Origin: Croceibacterium soli
GTDB lineage: Bacteria > Pseudomonadota > Alphaproteobacteria > Sphingomonadales > Sphingomonadaceae
Assembly (NCBI RefSeq): GCF_009828065.1
Contig: NZ_WTYK01000002.1
Coordinates: forward strand, 186,001 to 250,000
Length of the DNA stretch: 64,000 bases
Direction: 5' to 3'
In this document: piece after piece, positions 1 through 8,060 of the stretch
How the letters are laid out: each line of letters opens with the position of its first letter
Numbering within the stretch: position 1 is the first letter of the stretch
Translations under genes and position numbers: made by a program
The notes under the pieces: generated by a model
Told to the model about the DNA's origin: nothing
Databases searched by the model: none
Seen by the model: the letters and a program-made list of their open reading frames with translations, nothing else

Positions 1-147
1 GTCACGCAGGCCGGCCATGATCCGGCGTACCACCACGGAATTGGTCGTCATCGCCTTCGCCAGCATCTCGGACGTCATCGGCCCGTCATGCTCCGCCATA
101 TGCAGCAGCAGATGCAGCACGCTCGACAATCGGCTGTCTCGTCTCAT
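1..147 (-). CDS. Rrf2 family transcriptional regulator, partial (C-terminus off the window)
   Basis: Only the first 49 codons are present; the gene runs off the left edge. The product opens with [20 protein letters not shown] and continues with [13 protein letters not shown] and a [12 protein letters not shown] helix, the winged-helix DNA-binding pattern of Rrf2 proteins such as YwnA and NsrR relatives. The ATG at 147 follows a good sigma-70-like promoter with almost no leader. The Cys cluster that would separate an Fe-S Rrf2 (IscR, NsrR) from a cofactor-free one would lie beyond the edge, so the ligand cannot be inferred. It is divergent from phoR. Family call is fairly secure, function unknown. 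Confidence 0.75.
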   Translation of the reverse strand, partial: MRRDSRLSSVLHLLLHMAEHDGPMTSEMLAKAMTTNSVVVRRIMAGLRD

Positions 148-154
148 GTAACAT

Positions 155-183
155 CTAATATTGCTTGAACGGCGGTAGGTCAA
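155..183 (-). promoter_or_regulatory. Sigma-70-type promoter of the Rrf2 gene
   Basis: On the minus strand TTGACC (178-183) is followed after 17 bases by TATTAG (155-160), giving 5/6 and 4/6 matches to the -35 and -10 consensus. Transcription would begin about 7 bases downstream, essentially at the ATG at 147, so the message is probably leaderless or nearly so. Seen in sequence; activity is inferred. Confidence 0.5.
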
Positions 184-293
184 CCTTGCTGCCTTGCCGG
201 GCCGATCGGCCGGCCAATGAGGCTCCCAGCTTCCAAGATTTCACGTCCTCAGGGCTGGCGCCGGTTCGGGCTCGCCGCTAACGGTCCCGGCCG

Positions 294-1493
294 ATGAGCG
301 AGAGCCGAGCGATTCCCTGGCCTGGCATAGGTCTCGCGCTGGCGGCCGGCGTTTTCATGCTGGTTGCGGGCACGGATTTCTGGATCGCGATCGCCGTGGT
401 GGCGATCTGGATCGGGTCGATCTTCCTGTTCACTCCGCCCCCGCCGAGCGCACCCGCGCAAGTCGAAGGGATGCAGCTCACGCGCGACGGGATGCGCGAG
501 TTGATCGAGCATTCGGGCATGCCGCTGCTGCTGCTCGACGGCAGCCGGATCGTTATCGCGAACGTGGAGGCGCGCGAGGTGCTCGGGCGCCATATCCTGG
601 GCCAGGACGCGCGCGTCGCCTTTCGCCATCCGGCGGCGGTCGACCTGCTGGGACGCGACAAGGGCGGCAGCGTCACCGTCCAGGGGCTCACAGGGCCGCG
701 CAGCACGTGGCAGATGACCCGCCAGCCGATCGACGGGCGCTACTGGCTGGTCGAGCTGATCAACCGCACGACCGAAGCCGACATCAGCCGCGCGCACACC
801 GATTTCGTCGCCAACGCCAGCCACGAGCTGCGCACGCCGCTCGCCTCGATCATCGGCTATGTCGAAACGCTCGCCGAAGAAGGCGAGAACGTCGACCCCG
901 ACATGGCCGCCAAGTTCCACGACACGGTGCTCAAGGAAGCGCGGCGGCTGCAGAACCTGGTCAACGACCTGATGTCGCTGTCACGCGTCGAGGCGGAGAA
1001 GCACGACCAGCCGCGCGACAAGCTCGACCTCGGCGCCCTGACCGAGCGTGCCGCGCGCGACGGCGCAGGGCCGCAGCGGCTCGACCGCCTGGTGCTGCAC
1101 CGGCCGGAGGAGCCGATCACGGTGCGCGGGGATTCCGACCAGCTCGAACAGGTCGTCCGCAACCTGGTCGACAACGCATTGAAGTACGGAGATCCCGAAG
1201 CGCCCGTCGAAGTGAGCCTGGCGCACGGCGAGCGCGACATGGCGGTGCTGGAAGTGCGCGACAGGGGCGAAGGCATCGCGCCGGAGCATCTTCCGCACCT
1301 GACACGGCGGTTCTATCGCACCGATCCGGGTCGCAGCCGCGCGGCCGGCGGGACCGGCCTGGGCCTGGCCATTGTCAAGCACATCGTGGAAAGGCATCGT
1401 GGCCGCCTCGACATCGCGAGCAAGCGCGGACAAGGCACGATTGTTACCATTCGCATGCCGATGGTCGGAGAAGAGGTCGAGGGCGAATCATGA
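294..1493 (+). CDS. phoR: Phosphate regulon sensor histidine kinase PhoR
   Basis: Membrane sensor kinase that phosphorylates PhoB under phosphate limitation. 399 residues: two membrane segments within about residues 10-47, a PAS-like region about 65-165, the HisKA H-box SHELRTPLASI with phospho-acceptor His177, the N-box around Asn294 (NLVDNALKYGD), and the G boxes DRGEGIAP and GGTGLGLAI. Size and the short N-terminal membrane anchor fit PhoR rather than a generic sensor, and the gene is followed by pst genes, phoU and phoB. The kinase should sense phosphate indirectly through the PstCAB-PhoU complex. The ATG at 294 is the first in-frame start before the membrane anchor. Confidence 0.92.
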   Translation: MSESRAIPWPGIGLALAAGVFMLVAGTDFWIAIAVVAIWIGSIFLFTPPPPSAPAQVEGMQLTRDGMRELIEHSGMPLLLLDGSRIVIANVEAREVLGRHILGQDARVAFRHPAAVDLLGRDKGGSVTVQGLTGPRSTWQMTRQPIDGRYWLVELINRTTEADISRAHTDFVANASHELRTPLASIIGYVETLAEEGENVDPDMAAKFHDTVLKEARRLQNLVNDLMSLSRVEAEKHDQPRDKLDLGALTERAARDGAGPQRLDRLVLHRPEEPITVRGDSDQLEQVVRNLVDNALKYGDPEAPVEVSLAHGERDMAVLEVRDRGEGIAPEHLPHLTRRFYRTDPGRSRAAGGTGLGLAIVKHIVERHRGRLDIASKRGQGTIVTIRMPMVGEEVEGES

Positions 1494-1588
1494 AGCGGTC
1501 ACAATTGCGGGACATCGGACCAGAAGCATGATCGGTTTCTCCCCCCTCCCCTCATTCCCGTCCCGCGTGTTCGAAGGCCGGCGCTGAG

Positions 1589-2974
1589 ATGTCAGCCGCG
1601 ACGCTCCTCCTGCTCGCGCTCGGGCTGGCGCTCGCCGGCTGGCTGGCCGCGCGCGCCCGCGCCTGGAGTTTTAAGCGCGCCGCGCCGCAGCAGCGGCTGG
1701 CCGCGCTGCCTTCGTACCACGGCTGGTATGTCGCGCTGTGGATCGCCGTGCCGGTCCTGCTGTTCGTGCTGGTGTGGAACGTCATCGAGCCGCAACTGGT
1801 CATGCAGTCCGTGCTGGCGAGCCCGGCGGCCGGGCAACTGCCGGAGTTCGGCATGCAGCGCAGCACGATCCTGGCCGAAGCCCGTGCCGTTGCGGTCGGC
1901 TCCGCACCGACGGTGTTCAACCCGGCCGCGGCGCAACTGGTGGAGCCGTTCCGTGAAGCTCTTGCGCGCTATCGCCTGATCGGCGTGATCGTCACCCTGG
2001 CCATTGGGCTGCTGTTTGGCGCCTGGGCCTTCCTGCGCCTGAAGCCCGACTTCACGGCGCGGACCCGCGTGGAGCGGACGGTGATGATCGGCTTGCTGAT
2101 CGCCTCGCTGGTGGCGATCCTGACCACGCTCGGCATCTTCGTCAGCCTGGTGTTCGAGACGGTCCGCTTCTTCGGCATGGTCAGCCCGCTCGACTTCCTG
2201 TTCGGCACCCATTGGGGGCCGGACCCGATGAGCAGCCCGGACAATCCGGATCCGGACCGCTACGGCGCGATCCCACTGTTCTGGGGTACGATCTACATCG
2301 GCGCGATCATCGCCATGATCGTGGCCATTCCGCTCGGCCTGATGAGCGCGATCTACCTGACGCAGTACGCCTCCCCCGCATGGCGCAAGTGGCTTAAGCC
2401 GATGCTGGAGATCCTCGCCGGCGTGCCGACGGTGGTCTACGGTTACTTCGCCGCGCTGACCGTCGCGCCGGCGATCCGTGACCTGGCGGTTGGCATCGGC
2501 ATCAGCAACGCCTCGAGCGAGAGCGCGCTGGCCGCCGGCCTGGTCATGGGCGTGATGATCATTCCGTTCGTCTCCTCGATGGCCGACGATTCCATCGCCG
2601 CCGTGCCGCAGGCGATGCGCGACGGCAGCCTGGCGATGGGCGCCACGACCAACGAGACGATCCGCCGCGTGCTGGTGCCGGCCGCCCTGCCCGGCATCGT
2701 CGCCGGGGTGATGCTGGCCATCAGCCGCGCCATCGGCGAAACGATGATCGTGGTGATGGCCGCGGGCGCCGCCGCCAACCTCAGCGCCAATCCGCTGGAG
2801 GCGATGACCACGGTCACCTTCCAGATCGTCGCCATGCTCACCGGCGAAGGCAGCTTCGACCACCCAGCGACGCTGAGCGCCTTCGCGCTCGGCTTCGTGC
2901 TGTTCCTCGTCACCCTGGGGCTCAACTTCATCGCCCTGCGCGTCGTCAAACGGTTCCGCGAAGCCTATGAGTGA
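1589..2974 (+). CDS. pstC: Phosphate ABC transporter permease PstC
   Basis: Inner-membrane permease half of the high-affinity PstSCAB phosphate importer. At 461 residues it is longer than the E. coli protein (about 320) because of an N-terminal extension of about 150 residues carrying extra membrane segments (PstC_N type, known in alphaproteobacteria). The core permease follows from about residue 190, with the ABC-coupling EAA loop GATTNETIRRVLVPAALPG near residues 350-370. It overlaps pstA by 8 bases, indicating translational coupling. It begins 95 bases after phoR; no pstS lies between them. Confidence 0.93.
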   Translation: MSAATLLLLALGLALAGWLAARARAWSFKRAAPQQRLAALPSYHGWYVALWIAVPVLLFVLVWNVIEPQLVMQSVLASPAAGQLPEFGMQRSTILAEARAVAVGSAPTVFNPAAAQLVEPFREALARYRLIGVIVTLAIGLLFGAWAFLRLKPDFTARTRVERTVMIGLLIASLVAILTTLGIFVSLVFETVRFFGMVSPLDFLFGTHWGPDPMSSPDNPDPDRYGAIPLFWGTIYIGAIIAMIVAIPLGLMSAIYLTQYASPAWRKWLKPMLEILAGVPTVVYGYFAALTVAPAIRDLAVGIGISNASSESALAAGLVMGVMIIPFVSSMADDSIAAVPQAMRDGSLAMGATTNETIRRVLVPAALPGIVAGVMLAISRAIGETMIVVMAAGAAANLSANPLEAMTTVTFQIVAMLTGEGSFDHPATLSAFALGFVLFLVTLGLNFIALRVVKRFREAYE

Positions 2975-4210
2975 CCAGATCTCCCCCACGCGCACGCCCG
3001 CTTTCGAAGCGCGGCTGAAGAAGCGCTATGCGGCCGAGCGGCGCTTCAAGGCCGCCGGTCTTGCCGCGATCCTGTTCTCCGTCGCCGTGTTGCTGTTCCT
3101 GCTGGTAACGATGACCTACAACGGCATTGGCGGCTTCACCCGGGCCGAGCTTGCCGTGCCGGTCGATTTCCGCGAGGCGGCGCTGAACGTCGATCCATCG
3201 ATCGAGGACGAGGACGAGATCGTCCGCGCGCTGGAAGCGCAGGGCCTGCCGGCGGTGATCGACTTCTACGCCGAACGCGCACTTGGCGAAGACGGCGCGG
3301 CCCAGCTGGCCGGGCAGAGCTGGCGCAATGCGGCGCAGGAGATCGTCGCCAATCCGGCCCTGCTGAACGGCGAAGCCGTGCTGTGGCTGCCGGCCGATGA
3401 CGATCTGGCCAGTGCCCACAGCGGCGACGGCCAGGCCGCGCTGCAGCCGCTGGCGCGGAGGCTGGCGGAGGAAGGCAAGCTGGCCAATCGGCTAGACCTC
3501 GACTTCCTCGCCCGTTCGGACGCCACGGACCCGCAGCAAGTCGGCATCTGGGGCGCGCTCAAGGGCTCGATCCTGACGATGATCGTCACCCTGCTGCTGG
3601 CATTCCCGATCGGCGTGCTCGCGGCGCTCTATCTAGAAGAATACGCGCCGAAGAACCGCTGGACCGACGTGATCGAGGTGTCGATCAACAACCTCGCGGC
3701 AGTGCCTTCGATCATCTTCGGCCTGCTCGGCCTGGCCGTGTTCCTGACGCTGTTCCCCAACTTGCGTTCCGCCCCGCTGATCGGCGGCATGACCCTGGCG
3801 CTGATGACGATGCCGGTGATCGTGATCGCCGGGCGCAACGCCATCAAGGCGGTACCGCCCAGCATTCGCGATGGCGCCATGGCGCTGGGTGCCAGCCCCG
3901 TTCAGGTGGTGTTTCACCACGTCCTGCCCCTGGCCCTGCCGGGCATCCTGACCGGCACGATCATCGGCATGGCCCGCGCCCTGGGTGAGACGGCGCCGCT
4001 GCTGATGATCGGCATGCGCGCGTTCGTCGCTACCCCGCCTGGCGGCTTCACCGATCCGGCGACCGTGCTGCCGGTGCAGATCTTCCTGTGGTCCGACGAG
4101 ATCGACCGCGGGTTCGTGGAACGCACCAGCGCCGCGATTATCGTACTCCTGCTGTTCCTGCTGGTCATGAACGGCGTAGCCATCTACCTGCGCAATCGCT
4201 TCGAGAAGAA

Positions 4211-4217
<7 letters not shown>
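2967..4217 (+). CDS. pstA: Phosphate ABC transporter permease PstA
   Basis: Second permease subunit of the Pst importer, pairing with PstC. 416 residues; after the first membrane helix (about 30-50) there is a hydrophilic periplasmic insert of about 140 residues (DUF3333-type, typical of alphaproteobacterial PstA), then the permease core from about residue 190. The EAA loop [19 protein letters not shown] is visible near residues 310-330. The start overlaps the end of pstC and its last codons overlap the pstB start (4211-4217), so the three transporter genes are translationally coupled. Confidence 0.93.
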
Positions 4218-4992
<775 letters not shown>

Positions 4993-4993
<1 letters not shown>

Positions 4994-5670
4994 TGACGGA
5001 ACATACGGTCAAGGCGTTCGACGAGGACATCACCCGCCTGCGCGGCATCATCGCCGAAATGGGCGGACTGGCCGAAGTGGCCATCCAGGATGCGATGCAG
5101 GCGCTCGTCAGCGCCGACGAGGATCTCGCCCGCCAGGTGGTCGAGCGTGACGTGAAGCTCGACAAGCTCGAGAGCGAAGTCGACGAACTGGCCGTGCGCG
5201 TGATCGCCTTGCGCGCCCCGATGGCTGACGATTTGCGCGAAGTGATCGCCGCGCTGAAGATCGGCGGCGTGGTCGAGCGGATCGGCGATTATGCCAAGAA
5301 CATCGCCAAGCGCGTCGGCCGCATCGAAGGCCGCAAGCGCTTCGAGCCGCTGACCCTGATCCCGGCAATGGCCGAAGTCGCGGCCGAGATGGTCCACGAC
5401 GTGCTCACCGCCTATGCCGCGCGCGACCCCGTGCTGGCGCGCGAGGTGATCCAGCGCGACGACAAGGTCGACGCGTTCTACGACAGCATCTTCCGCAATC
5501 TCGTCAGCCACATGGTCGAGAACCCGGCGACCATCAGCAGCGCGGCGCAATTGCTGTTCATCGCCCGCAACCTGGAACGGATCGGCGACCACGCGACCAA
5601 CGTGGCGGAGATGGTCCATTACGCCGCGACCGGCACTTATCCGCCTGAAGAGCGGGATCACGACGCCTGA
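4993..5670 (+). CDS. phoU: Phosphate signalling protein PhoU
   Basis: Negative regulator linking PstB occupancy to PhoR activity. 225 residues forming two PhoU three-helix repeats; the duplicated metal-binding signature is visible as ERIGDYAKNIAKR and ERIGDHATNVAEM. The ATG at 4993 shares one base with the pstB stop; TTG at 4990 in frame is a less likely start. Last gene before a 62-base gap containing the Pho-box-like site of phoB. Confidence 0.94.
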
Positions 5671-5692
5671 CGGTCAAACGCATGTCGTTCGC

Positions 5693-5710
5693 CTGTCACA
5701 TGCCTGTAAC
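5693..5710 (+). promoter_or_regulatory. Pho-box-like PhoB site upstream of phoB
   Basis: Two 7-base direct repeats, CTGTCAC (5693-5699) and CTGTAAC (5704-5710), separated by 4 bases, give the 11-base period of PhoB half-sites (consensus CTGTMAT). The box ends 22 bases before the phoB ATG. If it replaces a -35 element in the usual way, the -10 falls near CATAGG (5722-5727) and the start point is at or next to the ATG. Suggests phoB autoregulation independent of the upstream genes. Confidence 0.6.
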
Positions 5711-5732
5711 ACACACAGGCGCATAGGCGGTC

Positions 5733-6422
5733 ATGGCCAGTCCCAAGCTCCTTCTCGTCGAAGACGACATCTCGCTCGCAGAGCTGCTCGAATACCGCTT
5801 CACCAAGGAAGGCTATCGCGTTCGCTCGACGCCCGACGGCGACGAGGCACTCGAGATGGCGGAGGAAGATGCGCCCGACCTCGTGATCCTCGACTGGATG
5901 ATCGAAGGCACCAGCGGGATCGAAGTCTGCCGCCGCCTGCGCCGCGCCAAAGGCACGGAGCACGTGCCGATCATCATGCTGACGGCCCGTGAAGCCGAAG
6001 ACGACCGCATCCGCGGGCTCGACACCGGCGCGGACGATTACATCACCAAGCCGTTCTCACCGCGCGAGCTGCTCGCCCGCGTCTCCGCCGTGCTGCGCCG
6101 GGTCCGCCCGGCCTTGGCCGGCGAGACGATCCAGGTCGGCGACATGAAGCTCGATCCCGTGGCCCACCGCGTCGAGCGCGAAGGCAAAGAGCTCAAGCTC
6201 GGCCCGACCGAATACCGCCTGCTGGCGTTCTTCATGGAGCACCCGCGCCGGGTCTTCTCGCGCGCGCAACTGCTCGACGCGGTCTGGGGCACCGGCAGCG
6301 AGATCGAGGAACGCACCGTCGACGTCCACATCCGCCGCCTGCGCAAGGCGATCGAAGCCGGCGGTGCACCCGACCCGATCCGCACCGTCCGCTCCGCCGG
6401 CTACGCGCTGGAGCCGGTGTAG
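5733..6422 (+). CDS. phoB: Phosphate regulon response regulator PhoB
   Basis: OmpR-family transcription factor activated by PhoR. 229 residues: receiver domain (about 5-120) with acidic pocket Glu10/Asp11/Asp12, phospho-acceptor Asp54 (VILDWMI), and conserved Thr and Lys in MLTARE and ITKPFSP; the C-terminal winged helix (about 130-229) carries RVFSRAQLLDAVWG and RTVDVHIRRLRKAI. Length and the ILDWM..G pattern match PhoB. It closes the phosphate cluster and has its own Pho-box-like site. Confidence 0.94.
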   Translation: MASPKLLLVEDDISLAELLEYRFTKEGYRVRSTPDGDEALEMAEEDAPDLVILDWMIEGTSGIEVCRRLRRAKGTEHVPIIMLTAREAEDDRIRGLDTGADDYITKPFSPRELLARVSAVLRRVRPALAGETIQVGDMKLDPVAHRVEREGKELKLGPTEYRLLAFFMEHPRRVFSRAQLLDAVWGTGSEIEERTVDVHIRRLRKAIEAGGAPDPIRTVRSAGYALEPV

Positions 6423-6454
6423 GGTTCTTCCGGCTGGGTTCGTGCCGAGCCTCA

Positions 6455-6546
6455 CGTGGTTCGACAAGCTCACCACGAACGGTAAGAGCTTGCGATAACG
6501 TACTGAATACTACCTAAACCGTTCGTCCTGAGCTTGTCGAAGGACC
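6455..6546. repeat. Repeat family A, inverted pair 1
   Basis: Two inverted copies of a 28-base unit (core TTCGACAAGCTCA; 6455-6482 and 6519-6546) flank a unique 36-base loop. The transcript could fold into a long stem. This is the dispersed sphingomonad repeat whose translated forms include FDKLRTNG. It lies 30 bases past the phoB stop. Confidence 0.85.
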
Positions 6547-6559
6547 AGCACGCAACATA

Positions 6560-6650
6560 CGTGGTTCGACAAGCTCACCACGAACGGCTGGAATCTGCGA
6601 AACCATCAAGCACGCCCCCCCATCCGTTCGTCCTGAGCTTGTCGAAGGAC
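6560..6650. repeat. Repeat family A, inverted pair 2
   Basis: Second inverted pair of the same unit (6560-6587 and 6624-6650), again with a 36-base loop but of unrelated sequence. With pair 1 it fills most of the 261 bases between phoB and the convergent extensin-family gene; nothing else is recognisable there. Confidence 0.85.
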
Positions 6651-6683
6651 GAACTGGCACGCCGCTTCAGACCTGCGAGCCGC

Positions 6684-7397
6684 TCAGCGGCAGAACCCTC
6701 CCCATCCGCGCGAAGCCTGGTCCAGGTGCAGGTGATCGCGATGCGCCTCGTTGTAGTCCGGCGAAAGCACGGTGCCGAAAATGCCGCAGGCGCCGTCGCG
6801 CACGCGGTGGAGGAACGCCGCTTCATCGTCCTGCTCGTCCTCGCCGCCCCAGTCGCCGAGCACGCTGATCCGCCGCCCGTCCGCCAGCACGAACGCGCCG
6901 ACGTCGAGCGCATTGCCGGTGGCGTGCTCGCTCCAGCGGCCGGTGCCGCGGCCATAAAGCCGGCGGCAACTGTAGGCGCCGAAATGCTCGATCCGCTCGA
7001 CCGGAGACCCGAGCAGCTCTTCCGCCGCCGGCTGCACCTCGCGCACCAGCCACAACTCGAGCGCGGCGCCGACCGCGCAAGTGACCGGCGGCCGGTCTGG
7101 CACAAGCGGGAGCCCGGTCATCACCGTGCGATCCTCCCGCAGGCATTCGCCCTCGCCCGCCGGATCGAGCACGGAGAACTCGACCGCGCTGCGCTCCAGC
7201 ACCGCCCGGCACTCGGCCGGATTGCCGCGCAAGCCGGCGATCTTCTTCTGCGTCGCCCAACCTGGGGGATGGCGCAAGTCCAGCGGAGCCCAGGGATCGT
7301 GCTGCGGGTGATCGTGCAACCAGGCGCGCGCGGCCAGGAACAGCGCGCCGACGATCAGCAGGGCCAAGGCAGGCTTGTCGATCGAGGGAACGCGCAC
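6684..7397 (-). CDS. Extensin-family (DUF extensin-like C) secreted/membrane-anchored protein
   Basis: 237 residues with an N-terminal hydrophobic segment (about 8-24, LALLIVGALFLAARAW) acting as signal anchor, then the bacterial extensin-like C domain. The hallmark His/Asp motifs are EHATGNALDVGAF and AHRDHLHLD, resembling the zinc ligands of D-Ala-D-Ala (VanY/MepA-like) peptidases, and several Cys suit the periplasm. A role in peptidoglycan processing is an inference; no substrate is known. GTG at 7397 was chosen because a longer frame would run back through the lysE-type gene; the spacing to that gene is 14 bases. Confidence 0.75.
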   Translation of the reverse strand: MRVPSIDKPALALLIVGALFLAARAWLHDHPQHDPWAPLDLRHPPGWATQKKIAGLRGNPAECRAVLERSAVEFSVLDPAGEGECLREDRTVMTGLPLVPDRPPVTCAVGAALELWLVREVQPAAEELLGSPVERIEHFGAYSCRRLYGRGTGRWSEHATGNALDVGAFVLADGRRISVLGDWGGEDEQDDEAAFLHRVRDGACGIFGTVLSPDYNEAHRDHLHLDQASRGWGGFCR

Positions 7398-7411
7398 AGG
7401 CGACCTATGCG

Positions 7412-8038
7412 CTACCTTCCGAACAGTTCCGCCAAGATGGCTAGTGCAATGGCGATGAAGGTGAGACCAACTCCGCGATCGAGCCAGAGTCGCGTGCTCG
7501 GTCGCTCCATCGCTTTGGCAATGCGGCTGCCAGCGCCGATATAGAGTAGGCCTAGCGCAACATCGATCACCATGGCGACAATTGCGAGCACCACTAGCTG
7601 TGGCACGACCGGGCTGCGGGTGTCGACGAACGGCGGCAGCAATGCCACGATGTAGACTAACGATTTGGGATTGCCGATCGCCACGAAGATTCCGTCGCGG
7701 AAGGCGTGCCGCGACGAGCCGCGGGCTGGTTCCACACCCTCGTCGGCCGCAGCTCCCGTATGGCGCAGCGCCTGCACTCCCAGCCATGCAAGATAAAGCG
7801 CTCCGCCTACTGCCAACAGGCGAAAGGCTAGGGGAAAAGCCGCCGCCAGCGTTCCAAGGCCGGCTGCCGCGAGCAGCCACCATACGATGTAGCCCAGTTG
7901 CACTCCGATAAGTGCAGCAGTACCGGAACGGGCACCGCGCCAAATCGATTGGCTGAGCACGAACAGCATAGATGGACCGGGTACGAGGCTACTAAGCCCC
8001 GTCACCAGCGCGAAGGCAGCGACCTTTTCTGCGTCCAT
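7412..8038 (-). CDS. LysE/RhtB family exporter
   Basis: Inner-membrane amino-acid or metabolite exporter of 208 residues with about six hydrophobic segments. The LysE signature is seen near the N-terminus (LSSLVPGPSMLFVLSQS) and again as the conserved GIFVAIGNPKS around residues 110-120. ATG at 8038 gives the standard length; a frame 20 codons longer exists upstream but overlaps the 3' end of dnaE2. Substrate unknown: the family includes lysine, threonine, homoserine and other exporters. Likely co-transcribed with the extensin-family gene 14 bases downstream. Confidence 0.85.
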   Translation of the reverse strand: MDAEKVAAFALVTGLSSLVPGPSMLFVLSQSIWRGARSGTAALIGVQLGYIVWWLLAAAGLGTLAAAFPLAFRLLAVGGALYLAWLGVQALRHTGAAADEGVEPARGSSRHAFRDGIFVAIGNPKSLVYIVALLPPFVDTRSPVVPQLVVLAIVAMVIDVALGLLYIGAGSRIAKAMERPSTRLWLDRGVGLTFIAIALAILAELFGR

Positions 8039-8060
8039 TTTGGCCTCCCCGGACAGGGAG

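Noticed and set aside
1494-1588. Remnant of pstS between phoR and pstC
   Set aside because: Only 95 bases with no binding-protein motif or decayed frame similarity that I can see.
6455-6650. CRISPR-like array
   Set aside because: Units are inverted, only four in number, and have no regularly spaced direct repeats; no cas genes nearby.
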